Assembly: GCA_036583965.1 (NCBI GenBank)
Contig: JAZBQD010000014.1
Location: 2,646,001 to 2,710,000, forward strand
DNA: 64,000 nt
Source: Prunella strophiata
Lineage: Eukaryota; Chordata; Aves; Passeriformes; Prunellidae
Direction: 5' to 3'
This document shows, in pieces, positions 12,739-25,550 of the stretch. The translations under genes were made by a program, and so were the position numbers. Under the pieces are notes generated by a model. The model made no database searches. It worked only from the letters and a program-made list of their open reading frames with translations, and was not told where the DNA came from. Each line of letters begins with the position of its first letter. The stretch's first letter is position 1.

Positions 12739-15700
12739 ACATAAATGAATGCACCTATCAAAAACACAGACCAAATCTTTAGGGTTTGTGAGTTTCAAGC
12801 TCTCTTCCCATATGTCACTCACAGGTATAACCAATAATTTGGTCTGATTTGCTTTATTTTCTCCTCCAAGTGTAAGGGAAGATGTTGATGCAGTTCTGAG
12901 ATGGCCACTGATGGGTATTTTCAAGACAGAGCCTCAGCTATTGTAAAACTTATTTAGACTTGCAAGCACTGAAAGTTGAATTAATTAAATGTTCAGCTTG
13001 ATCTCTCAGATTGCATGTCAGGACCAAAAATATGCAGATCTGAGTTTCATTGGTGGTTTTACAAAGAATGGAGAACATCTTCATGAGGATGGTTTGCATT
13101 CATTCCATACAAAATAGAAGGTGCCTCATTTCAAATAGCAGCAGGTCAAGAAATGGAGGGTTTTAAATCAAATTGCATCCTGCTTTATTCAAACTGCAAG
13201 GTTCTTAAAATGTGATGGAAGCCTAAAATCTGAAGCAAATTATTTTACTTCATGAAAAAATTATTTTACATTTACAAAGTAAATTATTTTACATTATGAA
13301 ACCACTACAAAAGAAGTGTGAACACTGACATTTCTGTCCTTAGGCACTATTTGGATTTTGGAAGGTGTAGAGCCTATGGCAGTGTCTGTGAAGGTCATAC
13401 AGAAGTGCATGTATGCTGTGTTTCTGGGGATCATGGAGTATTTTCAGCTGGCACGCTTCCATTCCCAATCTGCTCTAATGAGGTTTTCTTGGAATACTGT
13501 GATTTCAGGCCTTGCTTGCTTGTATTCTGGATTTTGTTAAAATTGCCAGTACAAAATAAAAATTATAACAGATTCTCCTTATATTTCTGCAGAGGTATTT
13601 AAGTTTTGTGTGAAGGAAGGGCTCAAAAATTGCTAATTTAACTTTCCAGATTTCCCTTATGTTGTTTTTTTCTCTCTTTTTTTAATGTGGCTGCTTTGAT
13701 GGCAAGCTTTATGGGGCACACCAGCTCTTTATCTCTGCCAAGCACATGGTGTACACCTTGTACACTAGTGGGAATCATTAACTTGCATATATTGTAAAAC
13801 AGATTATCTTTGACACAAATAGGTGAGCAGTCAGAGGGATGAAACCCTGCAAAAGAGTGTGTTAAGTAGGTGGTTGATAATCCTTTTTATCAACATGATT
13901 GAGTAAAACACTGGATACTTTGGCCTTAAACCAGATGAGCTCTTAAGAGCTCTTAACTGTGTTGAAGTGTTGAGCCCAGCAGTAAAAAGTGAAGGCCTGC
14001 AGTGATTCCAGTGAGGTTTGCTTGCTGCCTGGCATTTGAGCATCTGCCAGCATGGATTTGGGAAATGTGGTCCCTCTTGGGAAGGAGCCCATGGAGGGGA
14101 AATTGCAAGCCCCACCTCAGCTCTTGGCTCCTTTTACCTTTCTGATGTTGGCCTGTTTTGTATATCCTAAAAGGAATTCTTGCTTTGTTTTCATGCTGTT
14201 CTCACTTGAATGAATCAGTCCTGGAAGTGGTGAAACAGTTTGGTTGTTGCAGACAGGGGACACATTTCTGGTTGTGCTCCTGTGGAATTCCACAAATGGT
14301 GAAGTTGAGCCAGATGTTTTCTAGCATGTCCTTCTGCTAGGTCAGGGGATCTTCCCATGTGCTCAATTTGTACCAAAGTTACTCATTCCCAGATGCTTTC
14401 CTGAAAGCATTCCTGTAATTTGTGACCTCATATGTGCCTGTATCAGCCATCTCAGTTTAAAAACACAAGAGGCTGAACATTTAGACTCTGCCACTTATGC
14501 TTCCTTGAAAAATAAATTATTTTGCCATAATGGGTTTCGTTGGCTTGTTAAAAAAAACCCAAACCAAACAACTTAGATTTTCACGGTGACCTGTTTGTTT
14601 GTTATGACAGCATATGATTTGTAATACTGTGCATATAAACCAAGAAAAGTCAAATATGGGGTTTCTTATTCTGGAAATTATTGGACTGAGAAGTATGCAG
14701 AGTATTGGAAATTTAATGGGAGACAAAGAAACAAATACAGTAGGCTACAGCGAAAAGCCTCCTTCCTGTTTTCATAATTTTATTATTTGTTCAGTAATGG
14801 AAACATGATGTGGGTAAGTTTCCCAGAAAATCTCCAATTTCCTCACAGACTTTCTGTGAGGTAACTCAGAGACTTGTCAAAATCTGACCTATTTTCACGC
14901 TGCTGTTTACATGTAGTCTGAAGCTGCTTCTCACTAAAAGAAGTTGTTTGGCTTTGAAACCTGATGAATTGAAAAAAAAAAATAGCAAAGTTGGACTTGC
15001 TAACGTTGTTGCTTGAGTAAAGTTAACCTGTCATGAGCAGCATGATGTCTGGTTTGGTTTTGTGTGTATATAAACCAGATATAAGAAACAATTAAGCTTC
15101 GTTACCTCTTTTTCAATAAAGGACTCTAGCCAACCCAAGAATGTAATGATGTAAAAGAAGGAGAAATTACTTAGTGTGGGGTAGTTCTTCATGGCTTGCT
15201 GGCAGTAATTAGTAATATGGAGGGAAAGTACAAAGTGTCCTAACTCTGAAGCTGCAGTTTTGTAAGAGAAGACAGAGACACTCAGTGAAAAGGGGGAGAC
15301 AAGACCAAAACACACTCAGTGAACAATTGGCGATTTATCCAAGCTTTCTCCTCAGTAACCATTTGGTATTTTTCCACAGCCATGAGCTGGCACTCTCAGG
15401 TCTGAGTGTCCCAAACTCTTTCCAGCAAGCTGAGTACAACACATGGCTGGGTGCAGAGCTGGCAGCCCCCAGCTGGGATTCTGCAGGCACGCAACCACAC
15501 AATAGCTTCCACTCAAAAATGCAGGCAAATCAAAGGTGAGGAAAATCAGTGAGGAACAGACTTTGTTGCTCTTGGAAGCTTGTGAAGTTGGGTGTTTAAC
15601 TCCTTTGGTCAGGGTCCCTGTTCCTTCATTTGATTGTGAGGAGTTGATGCTGGTTATGTTAATGAGTATGGGATTAGAGTCAGCTGCTGTAATAATTGGT

Positions 15701-16407
15701 CTGGTGTTTGTTACAACTAAATATTGGGGAGCTGGACAAGGTGTCCTCCTGAGTTCCCTTCCTGTGAGCTGTATTTGAAGTGACAGAACCTTTGCAAGCA
15801 TTAAGTCTGTTGATGGCTGCTAAAAAGGGTGGATAGTGCTGTTTACTGGCATTTTCATTGTGGTGAGGCACTAGGAAGCCATGTCCCTTCTCTGGCAGTG
15901 CCTCTGCTCTGTGAGTGTTACTGCTTTGTGACTGGATTGTGTTTCAGCAGGTTACTGGTGGATCCCTTCTCCCCAGAGACCTCCTCACTGCTTGTGTCAG
16001 CTTTATCCTGCCAGGAGAACCTGCTCAGAAGAGGGGGGAATGTGTTGCAGGTGTGTGTCAGAACTTCTTTCTAAAAACCAAGGCAGCTTATATTACTGCA
16101 AATCAGAGGTCCTCTAGGAAAGGCAGTGTGAGGGTGGATCTTCCAGAGCTGGGAGTCCCTGGGGAGCACAGAGAAGGAAATGCAGAATGGAAGCAGACAA
16201 GGTTCTGCTTGTTTTGATGACAGCTGAAATGGCCATCAAAGGTTTTGTTTTTTCCATGACTAAAATACGTACAAGGGCTGTCATAGAAACATGTGATGTG
16301 AGGGAGTCTGTGAGCTACAGCTGTTAGATCCAGAGGCTCAGAAAGGCAGAACTGGTAATTGATTTTGTGTGTCTTTTTTGTGGTGTGATGGGGTTGTTGG
16401 GGTGTGA
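12739..16407. other. Non-coding sequence
   Basis: No gene is recognised. It holds three imperfect copies of a 21-23-bp unit starting ATTATTTTAC (13239, 13260 and 13283) and a perfect 16-bp palindrome GAGCTCTTAAGAGCTC at 13937-13952. A 149-codon minus-strand frame (15801-15352) overlaps plus-strand frames and has no domain I recognise. Confidence 0.6.
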
Positions 16408-16480
16408 CTTTTTTTTTTTTTTTCTTTTCTTTTCTTTTTTTCTTTTCTTTTTTTTTTTTTTTTTTTTTTTTTCTTTTCTT

Positions 16481-16512
<32 letters not shown>

Positions 16513-16849
16513 CTTTTCTTTTTTTTTTTTTTTTTTTTTTTTTCTTTTTTTTTTTTTTTCTTTTTTTTTTTTTTTCTTTTTTTTTTTTTTTTTCTTTTCT
16601 TTTTTTTTTTTTTTTTTTCTTTTCTTTTTTTTCTTTTCTTTTCTTTTTTTTCTTTTTTCTTTTCTTTTTTTTCTTTTCTTTTTTTTCTTTTCTTTTTTCT
16701 TTTTTTCTTTTCTTTTTTTTCTTTTCTTTTCTTTTTTTCTTTTCTTTTTTTTTTTTTTTTTTTTTTTTCTTTTTTTTTTTTTTTTCTTTTCTTTTTTTTC
16801 TTTTCTTTTTTTCTTTTCTTTTTTTTCTTTTCTTTTCTTTTTTTTCTTT

Positions 16850-16881
<32 letters not shown>

Positions 16882-16968
16882 TGTTTTTTTTTTTTTTTTT
16901 TTTTTTTCTTTTTTTTTTTTCTTTTCTTTTTTTTTTCTGTTTTTTCTAATGATTTTTTTTCTTTTATA
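16408..16968. repeat. Giant polypyrimidine tract, irregular (TTTTC)n with poly-T
   Basis: From 16408 to 16882 the plus strand is an uninterrupted run of 475 pyrimidines, almost all T with single C residues, often in the pattern TTTTCTTTTCTTTT. A single G at 16883 is followed by 55 more pyrimidines to 16938 and then a decaying T-rich tail to about 16968. The apparent 253-codon Lys-rich minus-strand frame and the Phe-rich plus-strand frames are composition artefacts. Such homopurine-homopyrimidine DNA is known to be able to form triplex (H-DNA) and to be unstable in copy number. The assembled length may be inaccurate. Confidence 0.97.
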
Positions 16969-18527
16969 GTCAAAGACAGTGCTGAAACAGCTCCCTTAGC
17001 TCTTTGTATGTAGGTTAAATGTGTTTGAGCAGGTCCCTCAGCTCTCCTGTACTTGCCAGTGCTTTTCAGACTGTTATGAAAATGGGAGAGGCAGTTCACT
17101 CAGATTTTTACCTGTGTGAATTAAGGTTTGAATGAACAGCAGGGATATGAGAGATGCTTGTTATGGTTACAAATGGACTCCAGTGCTGTCTTGTAATAAA
17201 TTCAGGGAGCTCTGCCTCTGCTCAGTGTTTATGTTGTTTGATGGTCAGGCAACAACACAAGGGGAATATAACAGGAAAAACACCTGAAAGAGTACAGCAG
17301 GATCTGTGGACACTAAAACTGCCCTACACTGTGATTTCCTGGGGATGATGGGCTATCCTTTCCTTCCTTCTTGCACTTTATCTCATCTGAATTGAAATGA
17401 AATCACAGGTGTGGGATCTGCATTGTGTTCTGCAAACTCTTAATTCCATAAACTGCCCAGGGTGGTGTTTGGTCTGACTCCTCTCTTGTGCTGGTGTCTC
17501 TGGCTCACACACCCCTGGCACTGTGCAGCCACAGGGGAAGAAAGAAAATAGGTGTTTCTTGAAGAAAAGCTGTAAAAAAAACCACTGCATTTCTAAGTAT
17601 CTTGTGAGATTGCTGGAAACAGTTGAACACAATTTTTAAATGGGTTTGATAGCCTACTTATAAACCACGGATTTGAAATATTTTTGCTTTGTGACAGAAA
17701 ACTGGAGATGTGGCAAACTAAATACACGAGGGAACACATTGGCCAAGACTGAGATTTGATCATTATAAATTTGATTATTTTTTCTTTTTACCACAAGGAT
17801 GTTAGTCTTTGTGTCTGGGTGCTGGGTTTTTTTGGTCTTTTGGGGTTTTTTAAGATTTGTTCACGTAAATAAAAATTCCTGCAGTACATGGAAGTATTTC
17901 ATCTTTTTACTGGACTCATTTTTCCTCTGCCTATAGATATAAATAGAATAATGACGTCTCACTCTCTGGGCTTGGTGCATCATTCATACAGTACATCTCC
18001 TTTCTAGGTCACAGAGCTTTCCCACATACACTTTTTTATTAAACACTGTGACAATGCTCAAGAACACAGGAATTCTTCACATCTGAAAGCAGTGCCTCAT
18101 TGCAGGATGGCAGTGGGGTACAAAATAATGAAAATATATCATTGATTCAGGATTGTAAGATATCCTGATTTCAGTAAAAATACGCTTACTCTTAGGAGTG
18201 ACTCACACAGACCACGGTGAGTTTGAAGGGGCTGTTTAATTTTATTTGTCCTGTGGTTGTTCTTGGGAAGTTTTATTGAAGGGTGTGGTAGATATTACAC
18301 AAGAACCAATGACTGTGTGGTAGAGTTGTCTTCAAAGTGAGTTTTCATGAGGAAATCATGATATTAGCTTTTATTTTGTGCACTCAGAACACAAATATGC
18401 TCATATGACTGCAGTGTAGCTGATGGTACCTAATAGTTGTGTCCTAGGGAGTCTCCTCACTGAGCAGAGATCTGTGGTTTCCAAGCCTTCCTGTGCACTG
18501 GCTGCTCCCTAATCCAGCAGAAACAGT
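16969..18527. other. Non-coding sequence
   Basis: This is plain A+T-rich sequence with no recognised gene, RNA or repeat. Confidence 0.6.
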
Positions 18528-18582
18528 CCCAGTAGGTTCCCAGTAGGTTCCCAGTAGGTTCCCAGTAGGTTCCCAGTAGGTT
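18528..18582. repeat. Tandem repeat, five perfect copies of an 11-bp unit
   Basis: The unit CCCAGTAGGTT is repeated five times without a mismatch (18528, 18539, 18550, 18561, 18572). The perfect copies suggest recent expansion, so the locus is likely length-polymorphic. It shows no link to a gene. Confidence 0.97.
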
Positions 18583-18707
18583 GTTGGCATATCTCTAAGC
18601 AAGAGGTTAAATCAATCCAAGATCTCTTTTTGTGAGGACTTCATTATGAAGTTGTTTCAGTAAGAATGCTTTTTTCTTGTATTTCCCATTGACATCTGAC
18701 TCTTCTT

Positions 18708-18771
18708 AGAGCAGGGGATTGGTCTGGAGGGCCTCTGGAGGTCCCTACCAAACAAAATTATGCTGTGATGC
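18708..18771 (+). mobile_element. CR1 LINE terminal fragment
   Basis: The stretch GCAGGGGATTGGTCTGGAGG, followed by CCTCTGGAGGTCCCTACCAA and a degraded ATTATGCTGTGATG, matches the last 60 bases of CR1 elements. Those read roughly: a G-run, a TTGGACTAGATGATC-like stretch, a GGTCCCTTCCAACC-like stretch, then an ATTCTGTGATTCT-like tail. The sense strand is plus. It is very short and old. Confidence 0.65.
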
Positions 18772-21700
18772 TTTTGTGTAGGTAAACCAGAGATGCCTGA
18801 ATAGGGAGCACTGTGTGTCTCTTAAACCCTAAGTATAGAGCACAGTGATGCAAAAGTCTATGATCCAAGACTAAAAGCTGGAAATTTTACTCAATCATGT
18901 CACCCACATCTTTAAGGAAGGCAAACAGGACCTGGTTTTAACCAGTGAGTAAATCCAGGCAGTTCTGCTGAACAGAGATTGAATCTCAGAGCTGCTGAGA
19001 TTTCAAAGGCCTCAGTTTTGCATGGCAAGTGTTGTTTTGAATAATGTGGTGCCACTTTAGTACATGATCTAGACACTCTTTTCATCACAGATGATTTTCC
19101 TGTGCCACAGTGTACTTGAACAGTGATTTATAACTTAGTAAGTACTTGTAGCCTTGTAATATTTTAAAAAAAGTTGACTCTCACTTTCCCAAGGAAGACA
19201 TTTTTAGCTATCAGCCTTTTTAGTAGTTGATTATTTTTTTCACCACCACCCCCATGGTAGCTGCAGAGTAAAGTAATTTAATTGTGGTTTCTAAACCGAT
19301 GTACTTGGAAGAAAACCTGGCCAGAAATAACACATCAAAAGACAATTACCATTTTGTTATATATTTATTATGTAGCATCCTCTTTCTTTCCTTGCCCCTT
19401 GTTTGTCAGCTGAAAACTTCTTCAGTTTTTTTTTTTAGAGGTGTTCCATTTTGGGCAACAAGCAGAGACAAAAATGATGTGTGTGTGTGTTGTTTCCTTT
19501 TTCAGCAGGAAATCAATTGGAATATACATTACCCTAAGTAAGCTCCTGACACACAAGCATGGCAATGACTTACAAACACTAATATATGTACACACACAGA
19601 AATGTCCAAGGTGTTTTTTTTATCCCCCAACCAGGGTCTGGAGGGAAAAAAAAACCCTCCTGTTTGTTACCATGGTCACTGTTTTTAATGACAGCATTTG
19701 CCAAAAGCTGCCACACTGCACTTGCTTTAGCTTGGTGCTGCAAAGCCCTCTCTGCCTTTTAGCTTCTGCTGAGGTTTTTGCTCCAGAAGAGATCAGCTAC
19801 AAAGGATTTGGTTTGTATTTTTTTTTCTAACAGCCATGAAAATCAATAGCAGAACTTCCCTGTCTCAGTGATGCAGGGTCCTAATCTGAGCACACACTTT
19901 ATCCTTAAGAGGAAACCATTATGGTAATTTGCTGGCAAATTCTCTAAGGCAATCAGCAAAGCACTCCTATGATTTCTGCTAACCCAAAGGAAACCACAAG
20001 CCAGTCTGTCTTGGGTAGTTCCTGTGATTTTTCTCATACCAACAGCTGATGCCTTTTTTTGTCCTTTTCCTGTGATGCTCCAGCTACTTCACTTGGACAG
20101 CCTCGTGCCTGCAAACCAAGCATTCATGTTGGCTTACTTGGGAAACCACTTTCTGCAGACACATTGTGCTGTGTTGGAAAGTTATCTGATCCTTGGCTTT
20201 CCATCTCCCTCACTAAACATGAAGGTCAAATTTGTTCCTTTTTTTACTGTCCTTCACTTGAAGACTGGTGGCATTTCCAGAAATTCTGAAGCTGCAGCTT
20301 GCATTTTTTAAAAATCTTATCTTTGTGCTTTTTAATTTTAGTTCTTTGAGCAATACATAAGCTGTTTAATACCAAGCTTCTTAGGCTTTGTGGTATGATA
20401 CTGCCTTGTTTAACACAGACATCCAAATATATGAGCAGTGTAGATGTCTGGACCTTGCTGCCTAACATGAGATGTTTTCCAGATGGCTTTGAAGGACTGG
20501 GCAGTTGTCACATTAAGGGGTGATCTGAATGCATTTTGGAGAGTTTGCATGTGCAGGCAGTTCTGGCAGTGCTAAGAGAGGAGCCATGCATTTTGTTGAT
20601 GGAGCTGCCCCGTGCCAGCTGGAGTTGGAGCACCTGGGAGATTCAGCCCCTCCTGTGAAACTAAAAAAAGCAGCTCCTGTCTTGTAGAAATGATTGCTGA
20701 TGTTTTCTTTTTCCTCTTGAGTGCCAGCACCAGGGGTAGCCATGTTCAGCTGGGAGACTTATTTTAATTCTCAAGCTTGGCATGTTCCTCTCTGTGTCTA
20801 GAAGGACCCTTGTTGTCAGGAATGCACAAGGGGCTTGGCCTTCACTCTGTGTTTTTTGTGTCAAGTACACTGGAAGCATGGATTATTTAACTGTTTTCAT
20901 TCACCTGTGCTGATTTTGAAGGCAAGCAAAATGCTATCATCTTCCTCCTTTGGAAGTGCTTTGGCTATCCATTTTCTTTTCTCTCCCAGAAGAGAGATTT
21001 TTCTGCTTACAGACTGGATTTCACAATCATGGAATCCATTTTTCCAGATGTTCCAGTATACTCTTTCCTAATGCTTTGAATGCATCAACAAAATAGTACA
21101 GTTTGGAGAGCATTTAAACAGAGATTCACCTTAATCAATAAATTATTGTGTCCTTGTTGTAATACAAGCAAACCAGTTTTTCTTGTAAACAGGAATTTAT
21201 TCATTACTCAGTCAAATTCAAAATTTTTTTCCAGCCACTGGAGAAGCTGCATGACTTCCCTTTATTTTGGAGATGAAAATAAATTTGAAGGCTGCATGGA
21301 TTAAAGTGCTGCAGTCAGGCTGAAGTGGAATTGCCTTGGATGCAGATCCTGCATTTTTACAGAATTGTGATACAGAACTGGGAAGGTTTTTTTATAACAA
21401 GAAAGAGACAGGTATATTTCTTTCCTGAATGAAGATAACTTGCTTCCTTATTCCCATAGTTGTTTGTGGTGGTCAGACAAAATACCCAGAAACTGAGTTT
21501 CTGAAATATGATATTCAAGGTGCTTAACTGGCTGTGGTTTCATAGTTACTTTATCTTGTTAAGTTCAGGTGGCTGTTGACAGAGTAATAGTGCTTTCTAA
21601 CCATTTTTATCCATTTTATACCAGCAGTGCTATGAAACCAGTTGGTAATCAGAAAATGGGGTTTTGTGGATTTTTTTGTTTGTTTGAGGTTGTTGTTGAT

Positions 21701-24700
21701 TTAGTTGGGGTTTTTTTTTGTTATCCCTTGTTTTTGTCACGAGCCTGAAATTGGATTGGATTTATAGACTCACACAACAGCCAGGTGTGTTCATTGGGCC
21801 ACGTTTTATCACTGCAGGATGTCAGCAGGCTCTGCCTGTGGCTACCCTGGTGGCATCCAAGTGTTCAGTGACTGCCCACTGACCTTCCCTGTGGCCCTCC
21901 TGTCTGAGGCTTGCCTCTTGGTTTTCCTGTAATGCCCAGAAGTTGAGAACCTGAAATCCTTTCTAGGAGGTGTTTTGCTGTCACAGTTTTTTGTGGCTCC
22001 ACAAAGAGTTAGATGTTGGCATGGTGGAGAAGGAGAGCTGACAGACTGCAGTGAGAAGTACTGATGCAGGTTTCAAATTTCCCTAAGTGAGTGACATTCT
22101 TTCCATGGGAGAAAATACATGTCATTGAGGGACTAGAGTCTGTAATTCATCTTTGTTCTTCATTCTCCCCAGTCTGCCTCACTCTGGCTTACAGAGAAGC
22201 TAATGAGTAGTAGGGGTGCTCAGCATTCATGAAAACTGGCTTCCTTAACTTTAATGATTCTTAAATTTAATATGCTGCAGGTCCAGCTTTGGATTTTTTG
22301 GAGGTGCATACTGTTTCTCTAACCAAGACTGTGAGCATTCAGAAAATCTCTATAAATAGGAGGTTTAGTGCCTGCAGGTTTCATGTTTGGACCTCAGGGG
22401 GTCCTGTTTTTATTTCATCCCATTATTTTTAATTTTGCTTCCATTGGCTTAAGTCCCTTGTTTATCAACAAATGTAAAATCCTTCATCCCACAGGTACTG
22501 CTTTCCTGTTGAAGTAACATTATATAAAGGCTTAAGTTTAGAGTTTCATGCCTACTACTTTTCCCCTATCATACTCTAAGGGATTCTTTTAATTTTTCAT
22601 GAACCAGGAATTTCAGGCTATTAAAGGTAAAAATGCTGCTCTGTGCAGTGTTTGAAATCGAAGTAGCAGCATGAGAACAGGACCATGAACAGCAGTGAAA
22701 GGCATGGTTAGAACCACTGGTCTAACTTGGTGATGAACCAAGCCTGGTATTTTATTTTTTTCCCATTTGCCTCTTGTATATACCCCTTTAATCACTCAGT
22801 CTTGGGCTTCCAAAGAAGTCTGGAGAGCCTAGGGAGACCCTATCAGAGTAAACAAGGCAGTGTGAGTTAAACAGTGGGAGATGAGATGGGGTTTTGTCTC
22901 CCTGCTGCCTGTCCCAAACAGAGCAGTTGGGCACTGATCAATTCAAGGCTAATTTGCCTTGTCATGACTCATGGCTGCCCTGGAACTTGGCTTGGTGGCT
23001 GCCAGAAACTCTTCTGCTTGTTTCTATTTTAGCAGGGCCCAGCAAGTTGTCTCAGTGCCACTGCTGGACTTGGAAGTGGGTGGCCACTGGGAGATGAATT
23101 TTTGTTGCTCCAGCCCTCTCATAGTACAGAGTATTTAGAATTGGTGCAAAAGGTGGGAAGCCTGCTGCAGCCAGGGAAGGCTTTGGTTGGGCTCCTGGAT
23201 GGGGCCATGCGCTGCCAGGGATCAGTCTGGTGGCAGGGAGAGCTCTGGCCAGGCAGAGAAAGGAGCTGGGAAGCCCTGTCCTGTCAGCCACCTCTGCCAG
23301 TCCCCCAGCTCCTAGGGGCTCCTGGTGCAGTGGCTGCAGAGGAACTGTAAAGCACAAAGAAAACAAACCAGCTGTGCTCCTGTGCCCAGGCATCTGCTCC
23401 TGGACCAGCTGTCTTATTGGAAAAATGCTTTTTACTTCTCCATGACAATTTACTTCCTAACCAAACAAACAATAGGGGTTGAAGGGGTGTCCCTCAGGTT
23501 GTGCTGCATGCTCTTCCTTTTCACCAGGGTGGAAAAGATTGCCTGCCATCCCAGGTGGGACCCACAAACTTCACTCTGAAATCTTTCCAGCCTCTGGAAT
23601 ACTGAAATGTAACCCAGGTCTGGTTGAATCCTGAAGAAAAAGGCAGGTACAAAGCAGAGTTTAGTCTCCCTTTGCCAGCTCCTGAGTAGAGCAGCTTTTT
23701 TTTCTGCACTCAGAAAAAGCTCCAACATCCTTGTGACACCTCACTTTGACTCCTGCTGCTTTCCCTGACTGAATGGCAATGAAACAGGAGAGATTTTTGT
23801 TGCAGATGATGGAAGAAAAAGGCTTTCTTTTACTTTGATCCTTATCACCCAGATTCTTTCCCATACTTTGCTCAAAGGAATAGCATGAATTACCTCAAAG
23901 CAGGGAAGAGTTCCAATTATTAGTTGTTTATATCATTTTACTATTTCATGCCTTCTCAAGATATTAGCTTCAAATGTATAATCTTTGTTCTTATAACAGA
24001 AATTCGATCATGGAATACAGTATTTAGAAAAAAATATAAAAATCTATAACAAAATAGTTCCAGAATTAATCAATGTGAATTACTGAATATTTTGCTCAAA
24101 ACAATGACACTTGTTACCTTAGGCAACTAGGGCCAAATATAGAGGGAACTTCCTGATTCTTGAATTTCAATGTTTTTACCCTTTGAAACAAGGTTTGCAC
24201 ATTGATTCATTACTAAGTTTTCTTAGTTATGAGCAGATTGCTCTGGATGATACAGCTTAAAGAAATACCCTTAATTCTGCTATTTTCTCTATTCTAAATC
24301 AACTGGAATATTGTTCTTCATGATTGTTATAACAAAAAAAGACCAAGAAATGCAGGTTTCTGCTAGAACCTGTTCTATTTTTCTCATAGGCTCTGAATAC
24401 TGGATTTCAATATTTTATGCCTTCTTTGTGTTTTTTTTTTTTTTCTACTTTTCCTGTGCTGAGGAATGGCAAATAATCCCAATACATTAAAAAAATACAA
24501 AAAGTAGTTTATGCTCTTAAACATTATTATGTGGAAATAGAACAGGAAAATGTTTGGGTAAGTAAGGGGGTCTGGTTTTTGTGAGGATCCAATATGCAGC
24601 CATTAAGTGACATACTCATGTTCTTAGGTCACAGCCTGTGTTACATGATAAAATAGTGTCACATTACACTCTTACATTACTTTTGGGCATGTAAGGATAT

Positions 24701-25263
24701 TTTTTGACCATTCTGTATTACAACAAATTCAGAAAAAGCACTTTTTATCAACAACTTGTTGTTTTAGCTTTTGACTTACTAGTCTGGTTAAAATACAATT
24801 TCCTAAGAGTCAGAAGTGCTGTTCTTCTTTTTATACCTTTGCTATAAACAATGGCACTTCTTCTACATCAATTCCTGCTAACCAAGCAAGCTTGTAGCAG
24901 TTCACCTTTGGAAAAACCTAAGAAATGTGAATAAGAAATTTCTATTGTAGAGCTAGGAGGTACTTTGGAGAGGAAAATTCAACTAGATTTTTTGAAGTGC
25001 ATTTTAAAGTCACTCTGCTTTCTTGTATTTTGGCTGTAATTTTTGTTTTGGGGCAGGTATTTAAAATAAGTCCATTTTCGTGCCAGTAAGCAGAAAATGA
25101 GTTTATGTAAGCTTTACCACAGTGTTCTTAATTAAAGTGAACAGAATGGCTCTTTCCATACCAATTCTTCATTACTCTGTAGATATGTGTGTATATACCA
25201 CAATTCAGACAAGATATTGACACCACAAGCCAGGCCTGTATAACTGTCCTCATGTTTTATGTC
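18772..25263. other. Non-coding sequence
   Basis: No gene, RNA or clear mobile element is recognised in this 6.5-kb stretch. It has short T-runs (for example near 24429-24443) and many small overlapping frames on both strands. The part between 23.9 and 25.2 kb is markedly A+T-rich. Confidence 0.6.
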
Positions 25264-25550
25264 TGGTGTCCTTAGGAAATAGAAACAATTGAGTGGTAGA
25301 GATAGGGACAAAGCTAAACACTGAATTGAAAGAAGGTGAAGCATTTAGATTGCCTATTTATAATGTGCTTTTTAATATAGTTACAGTAAGGCTTTGGTAA
25401 CAGCACTGGTGTCCTTAAGAAATACAAGCAATTGAATGGAATAGAGACAAAGCTAAACACTGAATTTAAAGGAGGTTTCAATTCAATAGGTTTTGCCTGT
25501 TTATAATGTGCTTTTTAATATAGTTACAGTAAGGCTTTGGTAGCAGCACT
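25264..25550 (+). repeat. Direct tandem duplication, two copies of about 143 bp
   Basis: Copy 1 (25264-25406) and copy 2 (25407-25550) abut with no spacer. Both open with TGGTGTCCTTA and share GACAAAGCTAAACACTGAAT. Their second halves are nearly identical (TTATAATGTGCTTTTTAATA, then TAGTTACAGTAAGGCTTTGG and CAGCAC). Differences cluster in the middle, around 25325-25350 of copy 1 against 25465-25495 of copy 2, so the copies are diverged and the event is not recent. I see no coding potential. Confidence 0.93.

Noticed and set aside
15352..15801. 149-codon minus-strand frame
   Set aside because: No domain, no splice context, and overlapping plus-strand frames of similar quality.
16338..17099. 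253-codon Lys/Arg-rich frame on minus and Phe-rich frames on plus
   Set aside because: They are translations of the T/C tract. Their residues follow directly from TTT/TTC or AAA/GAA codons, with no protein features.
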